A stretch of 64,000 nucleotides of DNA from Arbacia lixula (Eukaryota; Echinodermata; Echinoidea; Arbacioida; Arbaciidae): positions 13,412,703 through 13,476,702 of the forward strand of contig OZ022596.1 in NCBI GenBank assembly GCA_963669155.1. Direction: 5' to 3'. The notes under the pieces are model-generated. The model did not search any database and was not told where the DNA came from. It saw nothing but the letters and a program-made list of their open reading frames with translations. Made by a program: the position numbers and the translations under genes. Shown here piece by piece: positions 22,215 to 32,102 of the stretch. How positions within the stretch are numbered: position 1 is the stretch's first letter; each line of letters begins with the position of its first letter.

Positions 22215-25200
22215 TTAATGCGTCAGACGCACTACTGCGATGGCAGCCGCAAAGACGGTCACAATGCTCATGCTGACGTTGATGGCGCTATTGCAGTTGT
22301 CCGTTGTACAGCATCCGACACACGTCTCGATGGAAAACAGCGACCCACATGCCGCCGTGCAATCTGAATCCCTGCAGCTACGGGTGATAGAGGTGATGGT
22401 ACCGGCAGTGGTGACGGTTGTTTTCTATTTAATGGAGAAGGAGTGGAGAAAAAGTTGAAGCGTACGTCACACAACTTGAAACAACACAAATCTTAGGCAA
22501 CTAGAAGTCACCGCAGACGCCACGATTCAAAAGTCGTAAGCGCGTATGACTAGAAATGTGACGTCTTCTTTACTTTACGCACAGAGCACTCGGTATTTTT
22601 GTTGCGATTAAAATTGTGACGAGCCATACCGAGAAAAGATAAAGAAAAGTTCTCGAACCTACATTTTGAGATTTTGATAAATTTCGATTTGGCACTTTCT
22701 AAGCTTCAATTTGATATAAAGTTTGTCTCATAAAGGTGATGTAACCCAGAATAATTAATGTTTTCCCAAGATCAATTTTGAATACTCTAAAAATAAAATC
22801 CTGCGAACGCGCTATCCATTGTTTGACCAAGGAGGTATAAGAAATGGAGTCGAAACGAGGAGTAATTTATTTCTACACCAGTCGCGTTCATTGATAGCAC
22901 AATAGAATATTTGACGGTTTGGTTCTTTCATCCAGTGACGACAGCCGACAAATATGCAAAACAAATTTGGGTTGCATTTCGAGGCATATATATTTTGTAT
23001 GCGCAGATTTCAGAACCAGTTCATGTACTGAAGTGTATGTGCAGTAGTAGTACATCTTACGATGCGATTCTGTGAATTTCAAATTATATTGTTGCTTCGT
23101 TTTTGTGATAAATTGAGAATACTGTTTAAAACATGTCAGAGAAATGCCTACATATCGCACATTTGGCAATCATATTTCATTACAAATATCTTGTAAATCA
23201 TGTATTGAGTGTTCAACCGTCCATGGTAGTGCATGTGCAGTAGTAGTACATCTTGTGATGCGATTCTGTGAATTTCAGATTATCATTCTATAGGATTATA
23301 GAAAAACAGAGAACTGCCTCTATATCGCACATTAGTCAATCATATTTCCTTACAAATATCTTGTAAATCGTCTGAGTGTTTCTACAATTTTATCAAAATT
23401 CTCCTGCTCTCCCCCCAAACTAATTCACAGTTTGTGTATCGAGATCAGCTATAAACTCCCAGCGAAGGTTGAACGGTTGACATATTTCTCAAAACAGATT
23501 TCTTTTGTCATTCAGAGGAGGGAACTGCCTCATGAGAAATACAGCATACTGTTTAAAACACCTGAAAGTCTTGATTTTTTTTTTATAAAGCGGCGGTCAT
23601 GAAAGAATAAAGGAAATCTATCCGAACACAGTCCATCCATGATAGGTCCACGAAACCTTTCCCTACTACGGCTTTTCACGAAAAGGGGTTACTAGGAGGC
23701 GGGGCCTCATTATGGATCGCTAAGTGCAGGTGCGGAGCCGAGAAAATCTAACTTAGCAAACCCGAAAATACAACTCTCATAAATAAAACTCTCATAAATG
23801 TTCATATTTCTATCAACTAGCTTCTCACGAGAATGTGCCAACGTGTAGGAGAAATATCAGTGAAGAATATGAACTAATAATATTTGTCCATGAATTGTTA
23901 TGCTTTTTTACATCAAGCGCGATTTCTGGGGATAGACCGGTTTACTAACATATTCAAATGTTATGCTTAACATTTTAACAAAGGTTGCCCCTGACAACCG
24001 GAAAGCTTGTCCGAGGTTTTCCCGACAGTGCATCAACTTATGTATGCTAAGTAGATTCCAAGTACTGAAATACCATTGTTAGGTATAGGTTAACGGAATA
24101 ACTCGTTACTAGGCCCAGAGGGAAGAAACATCCGTAAATTTGACTACATTGGTAAACCGGTCTATTGAGAAATGCGGAGTTATGACTGGTTTGACCAAGC
24201 GCATCACAATTTTGTTTAGAAAATACCTGATTAGACCCCAAACATACTTCGGCATTGTTCAATACAAGGCTTTGCATTGCTATCGAGTACACAGCTGACA
24301 TTCACCTAATAACGTACATGTACATTATTTTGTCTGATTGAGTGGTTAAAGTACAACCAGGGAGGTGTTAGGAAGGAGAAGAAACTCGAGCATAATACAT
24401 TCAAGCATCTGTATGGTTTAAAAGCGTGCTCATGAATGTTAAACGCATTCCATAATCATGACAATGCTTTGATGTTCCATGTGCCGAGCCGACATTTAAC
24501 TGTTGTCAACTAGAAAAATAAATTTCTTTAATTGCCCATTTGTCTCTAGAAGCTTTGTTTTTGACAAATTTGTTTGCAAATTATAAGAAAGTTAAGTACA
24601 GATTATGACAGATCCTTTACTCTGCTTTTGTTTCGAAAAGTAATGAGGAATCATTAAAAAAAATCGGATATTTGTATTACCTACAAAATTGACCTGAATA
24701 GCACCTGTTGAGAAGACCATAACTTTTCAGCGGCTTGGCACATGGGTTCAAAGAGAGAAAGTTGTTCATATCCTTCCATAACACATCCCTGGTACAACCC
24801 ATTCGAGTCAACAGATATGAATTGAGACTGTGACTTAAGATAAGAAGTATAAATAGTAATAAAACTTACGTCAGGTGAAAGAGCTCATATTTCTACACAA
24901 GACAAACGTTTCTATATTGTGAAATTGTGTTATAATCGAAAAAGAATTAAATTATTCCTTTATATTCAGATAGGCAACACCATGAACACGTTGGAAGTAC
25001 TGAAAGCAGCCCTTTAACTTAAAGCGAATTGACTAATTACACCATGGACCTATCATGGATGGACTGCGCTCGGATAGACTTCCTTTAATCTATGATGACC
25101 GCCGCCGCATAAAAAATCAAGACATTCAGGTGCTGTATTTCTAATTAGGCAGTGCCTTCCTCTGAATAACAACCGTTCAGCCTTCGCTGGGAGTTAAAAG

Positions 25201-27027
25201 CTGATCTCTTTACACACATTGGGAATTAGCTTGGGGTGAACGAAGGGAAATTTTGATAAAATTCCAGAAAGAATTTGGTGCGTAACTTTTGCGGACACCT
25301 CCGGACACGAAATTGAGGTTGTTTCCATGGACGGTTAACACTCAATACACGATTTACAAGATATTTTTAAGGAAATATGACTGCCCAATCATGCCAATGT
25401 GCGATATGTAGGAATTTCTCTGACATGTTTTCTACAGTATTCTCAATTTATCACAAAAACGAAGCAACAATATAATTTGAAATTCACAGAATCGTATCAT
25501 TATAAGATGTACTACTACTGCACGTACACTTCAGTACATGAAGTGGTTATGAAATCTTCTGCGCATACAGAATATATATTCCTCTCAATGCATCCAAAAT
25601 TTGTCTTGCATATTCGGCGGCGGTCGTCACTGGATCATCATGATCATGCAAAGAACCAAATTCGTCAAATATACTATTGTGCTATCAATGAACGCGACTG
25701 GTGTAGGAATAAATTACTCTTCGTGCTGACTCCAGTTCTAACACCTTTCTGATTACACATTGCATGGACCTATGGAACCGAGAGGGTCAAGTCTAATCAC
25801 ATTTATGAATCGTAGGAGACTTACGTCTTAACTTACGCTAAAACATCAGTTCGTTTCAGAATAAACAACCCCCGCTAGACCAGGTTTCGCAAGTAAATCT
25901 AGTGTTATCAATGAGACAGTCAAAATGATGTTCTTTACCGTGATATTGTACTCACCCCACACGTGGTCGAGCAGTTGATGAGGGTCGTGGAGCCAGATAC
26001 GGTGAGGCAGTTATCGTCCACGAGGCCATTGATGTAGGTACAGCTGTAGCACTCCACAGCATATAGGGGAGCTAGAACACGAAACCAACACATCGTATGA
26101 TTGATTTGCCTCGAGGATGTTAACTATTATTGTCACGATTTTTTAAAAGCTTTTTTGCCTTTATTCAGATCTCCATAATTCATAATTATACAAAATCATA
26201 TAAAGAGGAACATAATTCTATAAACATAGTACATTGTCTCAAACATTATAAACACAAACATATTTACAAAAATATTTCCATAAGTATAGATCTAATGTAG
26301 AACATATTCAATCAAGTATACAAATTGTCATATGATTCTGCAAATTGATAGGAAAACATAATTATTAAAAAAGGAACAATTTTTACAATCTAAACACATC
26401 TTCTATGTAAATTAATCATATAAATATAAGTTAACCATCTGAATAAAAATTTTCTTACATAAAACAAAAAGTATAAGGTGAAGGTGCTGCTTCATAACCC
26501 TTTAAAACCAATCGGTTGTATGTACATATAAAATGATGAAGTATGAATTAATAACAAGACTGCCAACAGTTATGAGAGAACTTGATACAAAATATGCACA
26601 TTTAGATTATTTAGATGTTATTTAATTAGACGTACTTTTATTCTAATATCACATCTGTTTGGATCACGATCGACAAGAGGACAACGCCTAAAATTAGTCC
26701 GCGGACATCATTTCCGTAACATTGAATGTTAAAAAAGGAAAACATGAAAATGAATTACATCGCTGCGGTCTCCGTCCGCCCTAGGACACGAAAGACCGTA
26801 AATAAAGGACACAGCCCTCGCAGTCTGCGTCCAGTAGCCCGAGCGCCCACGCCGACCACACCGTACATGAATATATAGACTTATTAATGTACCGCAGTTT
26901 TACCTTTCTAAGAAGCCATAACATTTCAGATAATCTTGGTATTAGAAATGTTAAATTTTATTTTGTAAATGTCAGCTCTCTTACCGACGATGGCGGCCAA
27001 AGTAGCGAGAACCAAGAGGACCTTCAT
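22215..27027 (-). CDS. Ly6/uPAR three-finger GPI-type protein, gene 1 (3 coding exons)
   Basis: The exons on the minus strand are 27027-26985, 26071-25956 and 22424-22215, giving 122 residues. Splice sites are GT-AG with phases 1 then 0, and exon 3 follows a strong pyrimidine tract. Residues 1-15 (MKVLLVLATLAAIVA) are a signal peptide. The domain opens with VECYSC and closes with GCCTTDNCN, the LU-domain CCxxxxCN signature. It has 12 cysteines, two more than the usual ten. The tail SMSIVTVFAAAIAVVRLTH fits a GPI-anchor signal. Family members act at the cell surface or as secreted ligands; the partner is unknown. Each exon is short, so the gene is easily overlooked. Exon 3 ends inside a TTAA duplicated by a MITE. 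Confidence 0.85.
22843..25732. repeat. Long inverted repeat in Ly6-1 intron 2
   Basis: The left arm (about 22843-23650) is repeated inverted at about 25043-25732. Examples are the phrases around CACCAGTCGCGTTCATTGAT / ATCAATGAACGCGACTGGTG, and CATCCATGATAGGTCC / GGACCTATCATGGATG. The arms exceed 650 bp and the left one carries an internal partial duplication near 23230. The 1.4-kb centre contains a hAT MITE. Parallel open frames in the two arms (22888-23169 minus and 25399-25752 plus) reflect the duplication, not genes. Confidence 0.8.
24359..24791. mobile_element. hAT-type MITE, internally deleted copy
   Basis: Terminal inverted repeats AGGGAGGTGTTAGGAAGGA and TCCTTCCATAACACATCCCTG, with an 8-bp direct repeat GTACAACC at 24351-24358 and 24792-24799. 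At 433 bp it is shorter than the ~670-710 bp family copies. Confidence 0.8.
26072..26984. other. Ly6-1 intron 1, no further feature
   Basis: The sequence is AT-rich (26150-26650) with a more GC-rich part near 26760-26860. No extra exon or element boundary was recognised. Confidence 0.5.
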
Positions 27028-27087
27028 TGTGCGGTCGAGTTTAGGGAGTTGCCGGTTTGCGGATAAATGACTTCACAGACGTGTAAC
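27028..27087 (-). other. 5'UTR part of Ly6-1 exon carrying the start codon
   Basis: A good acceptor (TTTCTTGCAG on the minus strand) ends at 27088, 60 nt before the ATG. This makes 27087-27028 likely leader sequence spliced to an upstream non-coding exon. Confidence 0.5.
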
Positions 27088-27354
27088 CTGCAAGAAATAA
27101 AATAGCAAGTTATATCAAAATTAGCCTCAAATAACAGCTTATATACATACCCAAGGAGTTTCAGGAAATATGACAAGGTGTGTGGAGCCGTTGTGCGTGA
27201 GTGAGGGTATGGATGGGGGTAAAAGAGGGGGGGGGGGGGGGGTGGTAAGGGAGTTACGAGGGAGGTTTTCATCATCGAGATGGCTACATAAAATCATATA
27301 TATAAAAAAAATGAGACTTGGACAGATACAGGAGTTGCAGGACACTAATATGAT

Positions 27355-27540
27355 GAAAAAGAACGACGAAGAAAAGGAAAGAAAAGGCAAGAAGACCAAG
27401 AACAAGAAGGAGGAGATGATGAAGAATGGCGTAAGCAAGACAAATTACAAAGACAAAGGAGAAGAAGAAGAAATGGAGAGAGATGACGAAGAAGAACAAA
27501 AACGAGAACAAGAACACGATTTTGAAGAGGAATAGGAAGA
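27355..27540. repeat. GAA/GAAGA-rich low-complexity tract
   Basis: A purine-rich stretch inside the inferred Ly6-1 leader intron, giving spurious Glu/Lys-rich frames. A poly-G run precedes it near 27227-27241. Confidence 0.8.
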
Positions 27541-27601
27541 TGATGGGAAAAGAAAAACTTAAACAAGAGTTAAATAATTCCAGAAACAAATTATACATAA
27601 A

Positions 27602-27724
27602 TTATACAAATGAGGCACAGTTTTAACGTTCGTGACGTTGAGGTGGTGCAGCGTACAGTAAACACCCTCTTACTGTACGCTGCACGGCCCCAATGCAGTC
27701 ACAACTGTGCATTATTTGTAAAAT
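27602..27724. other. 123-nt extended hairpin with perfect 15-bp apical stem
   Basis: TGCAGCGTACAGTAA (27647-27661) pairs perfectly with 27670-27684 across an 8-nt loop. Outward, GTGAC/GTCAC, GCACAGTT/AACTGTGC and ACAAAT/ATTTGT extend the pairing through small internal loops. The shape resembles a microRNA precursor or a tiny hairpin MITE. It lies in the inferred leader intron of Ly6-1. Confidence 0.55.
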
Positions 27725-27747
27725 AATCAAATTCCCTTCTGGAGACC

Positions 27748-28419
27748 ACGGGTGCGTTAGGAAGGAGAAATAACTCGAGCATAATATATTCAAATATCTG
27801 TATGGATACTAAAGCGTGATAATGAATTTCCAAAGCATTCCACAATTACTACAATACTTTGATGTCCCATGCGCAGCATTAAGTGCTGTCAACTTGGAAA
27901 GAAATGTCTTTAATTCCCTGTTTTGTTTCTCGAAGCTGTGTTTCATGTACTCGGTTTTCTTCTATATAATTTATTGTTGAGTGATGCACAAACGGAGATA
28001 TAAGATGATTTTCTCTTCTTGCACAATTAACACATTTCTTCACTTTCCGGATTTTTCCTGAAATGTGGGATTCAATCATTATCAAAACTGTATCTTAAGC
28101 TCTGTATTTTCATTAACTGATTTTGCGTGCATTTGCGTGCAGCTGAGATATTTAACTAGAAAAAAAAACTATTTATTTTTGTTCGCTGATATCTCTTTTC
28201 CTCACAAAAGTATTGATGCAATCCAACAGAACTGGGCAAGTGAAATAAGACGCTACATTTATTTTGTTCTCTCTAAGAAACCGTTGCTACGCAATCCTGT
28301 TCATTATTGTTAAAACACCTGAAATGCACATGCTGAGACCGCATAATCTTTCGGCGGTGCCACGCATGGGTTCAAAGAAAGAAAGTTGCTTCATATCCTT
28401 TCATAACACATCCCCTGTG
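27748..28419. mobile_element. hAT-type MITE, near full-length (672 bp)
   Basis: Ends ACGGGTGCGTTAGGAAGGA and TCCTTTCATAACACATCCCCTG, with a perfect 8-bp duplication TGGAGACC at 27740-27747 and 28420-28427. It serves as an empty site for the insertion at 32103 (single CGGCG at 28352-28356). Confidence 0.85.
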
Positions 28420-28759
28420 GAGACCTACCGCTCTATGGATGGTTGTGCTACGCTGAGCTCAAAACCTGACTTTTTGCTATTGTTGGCGGAATTAGCGACA
28501 CAATCACAAATACGCAGTAAGCGGTGAATGGGCGAGTAGCCTATGGGGGATTAGGACCGGACAGCTATATCACGATCGATAAAGCGTAATGTTCATAGAA
28601 GAACAACAACTAAAAAATACAGGATTAAATCCGCTTGTTACGCAATCGGTGAATCGAACTCTGACGGCCTTCCTTTTCCACTATAACCATGGTGTTGTTG
28701 TAAACACTCTTTCAAAATAAACGCGCCAATGAAAGTATAACAGCAATGACATGATCACG

Positions 28760-28990
28760 ATCGTAAAGAAACCGAAGTGGTGTCGTCATATGAACATGTT
28801 GCCACGACAATTGGCTCTAAACAAACTCACTCCAGTGAGAGGTTTAGCTGTCCGATGCTGTCTATCGGGCTAGTGTCCAGCATTTTCAATGACAGTCCCA
28901 ATTGTGAGCACCGCTGCTTGCTCTACCCGTATTGTTTAGAGCCAGTTGCCTTGACAATAATGCTAAAATGACGTTACATTTCTGTACTCT
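28760..28990. mobile_element. Palindromic MITE, CGACAATTGGCTCTAAACAA family
   Basis: Inverted arms of about 70-80 bp contain GTCGTCAT..., GACAATTGGCTCTAAACAA and, on the right, TTGTTTAGAGCCAGTTG and ATTATTG. It is homologous in inverted orientation to 42041-42297. Confidence 0.65.
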
Positions 28991-29089
28991 TTAGCGCTGG
29001 TGTTAACCCCCCAGACACACACACATCCATCTGCATTCTACTTTAATTATATAAAACAAACGCCTTCCTATACACATCCTAATCAGAAA

Positions 29090-29955
29090 ACGTTTTCCTT
29101 TTACAAAGACGGAAGTTCTGCATATCAAATCAAGATTTCGGTCTCATATTCCTTTGCCACCTTTTCAAATTGATGGTGTAGAGGTTGTCTCTGTCAAGAA
29201 AGTGAGAAATCTTGGTGTTTTGTTTGATGATCAATTTACAATGCACAGCTATGTTAGTTCTAAATGTCGTTCTGCATCATTTGCGTTGCAAAAAATTAGC
29301 AAAATTCGGCCTTTTATTGACAAAGGTACCACTGAAAAATTAGTACATGCTTTTGTCATGTGTCACCTAGACTATTGCAATAGCCTGTTGTATGGAGTAC
29401 CGGATATTCAATTTCAGAAACTGCAGGTCATTCAAAACTCGGCTGCAAGGCTTGTGACAAGAACAAACAAACGTGAATCTATATCATCTGTACTAAGAGC
29501 CCTCCACTGGTTACCCATCAAATCACGTGTTAAGTTTAAGATCTTGCTACTTGCTTTCCACTGTTTTCATGACATAGCTCCTTCTTATCTATCAGAGTTA
29601 GTTGTTAAGTACGAACCTGTACGGAATTTAAGGTCAATTCAGAAAGACCTTTACAATGTACCTGTAGTCAGAACAAAGTGGTATGGTAAAAGGGGCTTTG
29701 CGCATGCTGCGCCAGAACTGTGGAATAGTATCCCATGCAGTGTGAGGCAAGCTAACACAGCTGAGCAATTTAAAACTGCTCTGAAAACATACTTATTTAA
29801 TTAAGCTACATTTTACTTAGTACAAGACATTCACCTCGCAGCAACTTTCCCTCTCTTCTTCTTCTTAATTTTCTTTTTCCTTTTAAGCGCTTTGAGACCT
29901 TTTTCAAAGGTATAATGCGCTATACAAGAACTGTTATATTATTATTATATTATTT
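29090..29955 (+). mobile_element. CR1/L2-like LINE, 5'-truncated copy
   Basis: An open RT C-terminal region (29154-29804) is followed by a short 3'UTR ending in the GCGCTATACAAGAACTGTTAT type tail and ATT repeats. 5' truncation is usual for target-primed insertion. Confidence 0.85.
29154..29804 (+). pseudogene. LINE reverse transcriptase C-terminal fragment
   Basis: About 216 codons remain open. Recognisable phrases are VRNLGVLFDD, HLDYCNSLLYG, LQVIQNSAARLV, LHWLPIKSRVKFKIL, YLSELV and FAHAAPELWNSIP. These are the thumb and C-terminal part that follow the catalytic palm in CR1/L2-type LINEs. Endonuclease and the FADD palm are missing, so the copy is dead despite its intact frame. The apparent start codon is only an internal residue. 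Confidence 0.85.
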
Positions 29956-30228
29956 TACGGTAATCGGGTCAAAAACTCACCCTAATTTCCCATTTAGCCT
30001 GCCCTACCTCTTCTCTAGTCTGGATTCTAATCCTAACCCTAATCCAATTTCATTTAGCTTAAGATGTGAAATTATCGACGACACCATTCAAATGGGGAAA
30101 TACTGTTGTCTGATAATGTATATGCATGGATGGCTCATTTCATACATTCTTGGTATAAGATAGTCGAAAACCTGTATTACAGGACAGAAAACACATTGCG
30201 CCAAGGTTCGTTAATATAACTGCGTTAT

Positions 30229-30282
30229 CCCCCCTCCCCCCCCCCTCCCCCCCCCTCCCCCCCTCCCCCCTCCCCCCTCCCT
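30229..30282. repeat. Poly-C/T low-complexity tract
   Basis: C runs are separated by single T residues, giving G-quadruplex potential on the minus strand. Confidence 0.9.
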
Positions 30283-31247
30283 ATTCGTCGCAATTTCTTC
30301 TTCTGCATTATTGCACTGTTTGCCTTTTTGCTCCGAATTGCCCTCCTTATATTTTTTTTCTACAACTTAGTATAGTATCATCGGCGATTTATATTACAAT
30401 GGAGTAAATGAATGGAACATATTTCTGAGTGCGCTCTAAAACAAAATAAATTGCGCTTTCATTCATATCTCGAATTTTCACGCCACTTAAAAAGGAGAAA
30501 ACTACAAACTGTTGCAAGGGTGAATGGAAGAGATTCGCAGGACATTCTGCTAGATCAGAGGGGGTTGCAAAGAGAGAGAGAGGAGTGAGATTCTTTGCCC
30601 TATGTCCGCACAGAATTTGGAAAACGAATATATACAAGAAGAAGAAAGGGGGGAGCAGTGAGAGAAGAGAAAGAAAATATATCAAACGGATATTATCCTT
30701 CATGAAAATATTACACTATTCGGAAATATTTTCGCTTTGCAATAGCAACTCAAACTCGATATATTTCAGATGACCCTAATCCTAACCTCAGGTACAACAA
30801 TATCTGTCTTTTTATTTTGGGCCGCCCTTGCGAAAGGAAATTTTCGTAATATCTGTTACTTTATTTCATTTCACCTATAGAAGTGAGGCAGTAATGACAA
30901 GATAAAGAAAAGGAGGTGGTGTGAAGGTCGCATCAAGATTGAGGATAAGTCCCTAATTCAATATAATCTCGCTAGGCAAACACCAGTCATCAAATCAGGA
31001 CACTTATATTTAACGTTTAGAAATTGCTATTCGCAGGGTACCGTAAAGTTGACCATTTTAGAAGAGAAACCTCCAACACTCAATTTGTACAGTTTGACAC
31101 ACCGTCTCCAAAGCAATACTCGTTTATAACTGTACCTGGAATAATCAATTTATCAAAATTAACTGCTTGATTAGCCCTTTACATTTAGTAATGGGTAAAG
31201 TTTAGTGAAAGTTTTAAACGTCATCATGAAAGAGGCAAAAATCTTAC
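30283..31247. other. Intron or intergenic stretch, no gene seen
   Basis: If the 31.25-31.41 kb leader exon is real, this lies in the first intron of Ly6-1. No domain or repeat boundary was recognised. Confidence 0.4.
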
Positions 31248-31413
31248 CTTGCAGTTGGTCAGTGTGCCTGGGTGGAGGAGTTGTTGTGCGAGCAAAGCCG
31301 GGAAATCGATTGCAAGTAAACGATCAGGAGGCTCATCACATAATTCGGGTTTGTATTCGTCAGTGTGCAGCCTATTGCATAGCGAGGATTATAGGATTAC
31401 ATGGAGTCATCTC
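31248..31413 (-). other. Candidate non-coding first exon of Ly6-1
   Basis: On the minus strand, sequence downstream of a TATA-like box ends at a strong donor (CTGCAAG|GTAAGA; exon end 31248). The next good acceptor on that strand before a start codon is at 27088, leaving a leader intron of about 4.2 kb. The exon contains upstream ATGs. The link to Ly6-1 is inferred from strand and splice sites only. Confidence 0.4.
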
Positions 31414-31433
31414 GCCTCGGGCACGCTTCATGG

Positions 31434-31443
31434 CTTTTAAATA
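31434..31443 (-). promoter_or_regulatory. TATA-like box, minus strand
   Basis: TATTTAAAAG lies about 30 bp upstream of the inferred transcription start near 31413. Confidence 0.4.
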
Positions 31444-31628
31444 GAGGAAGGGGTACAATGAGGAAGATTCTTTACGTACGGGGAACATGCGCAGTGCCAA
31501 ACGATTATGCAACCGACTTGTACATTCTACATGTATTTGGATTTTGAGGTTGATCTTGTTGGTATTATTTCTTTTGTATACATTATATCTTTGTCTCAAT
31601 GGACATTTAACATTTCCTTTCTCTTTCT

Positions 31629-31711
31629 CCCCCCCCCCCTCTCTCTCTCTCTCCCTCTCTCGGTCTCTCTATCTCTCTCTTCCAACCTCCCACCCCCCCC
31701 CCCCCCCCCAT
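31629..31711. repeat. CT- and C-rich low-complexity tract
   Basis: A C run, (CT)n and a second C run in 80 bp. Overlapping Ser/Leu/Pro frames are artefacts. Confidence 0.85.
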
Positions 31712-31735
31712 ATACGAAAACTCTCTTACTATCAG

Positions 31736-32037
31736 CAGGAATGTGTTATGGAAGGATATGAAACAACTTTCTTTCTTTGAACCCATGTATCACGCCGCTG
31801 AAAAGCTATATGTTCTCAACAGGTGCTGCTCAGGTGTTTGAACAATTATGGACATGATTGTGTGGCAACGGCTTCTCAGAGAGAGCAAAAGAAATGTACA
31901 GTCTCATTTCGCCTGTCCCGTTCTGTCAATGGCATTTATACTTCCATGAGCATAAGTATCAGCAAACATAAACTATTTTTTTAAATAAAATATCTCCGCT
32001 GCACACAAACGCACACAGACACCGTCAATGATAATAC
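31736..32037. mobile_element. hAT-type MITE, truncated copy
   Basis: It starts CAGGAATGTGTTATGGAAGGATATG and follows the family sequence for about 300 bp. It stops at AATGATAATAC, where the next copy begins, so the second probably landed in it and the remainder was lost. Confidence 0.7.
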
Positions 32038-32102
32038 CAGGGATGTGCTATGAAAGGATATGAAACAACTTTCTTTCTTTGAACCCATGGGTGGCACCGC
32101 CG

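Noticed and set aside
25399..25752. 117-codon frame mirrored by 22888-23169
   Set aside because: The pair are the two arms of one long inverted repeat. Indels between arms break the frame and no domain is visible.
27170..27535. 121-codon Glu/Lys-rich frame
   Set aside because: Low-complexity GAA tract with no start context or homology, lying in an inferred intron of the opposite strand.
28777..28971. 64-codon frame also open, without indels, in the homologous MITE at 42079-42273
   Set aside because: Protein identity (about two-thirds) looks lower than nucleotide identity, so most changes alter the protein. That is the opposite of coding constraint.
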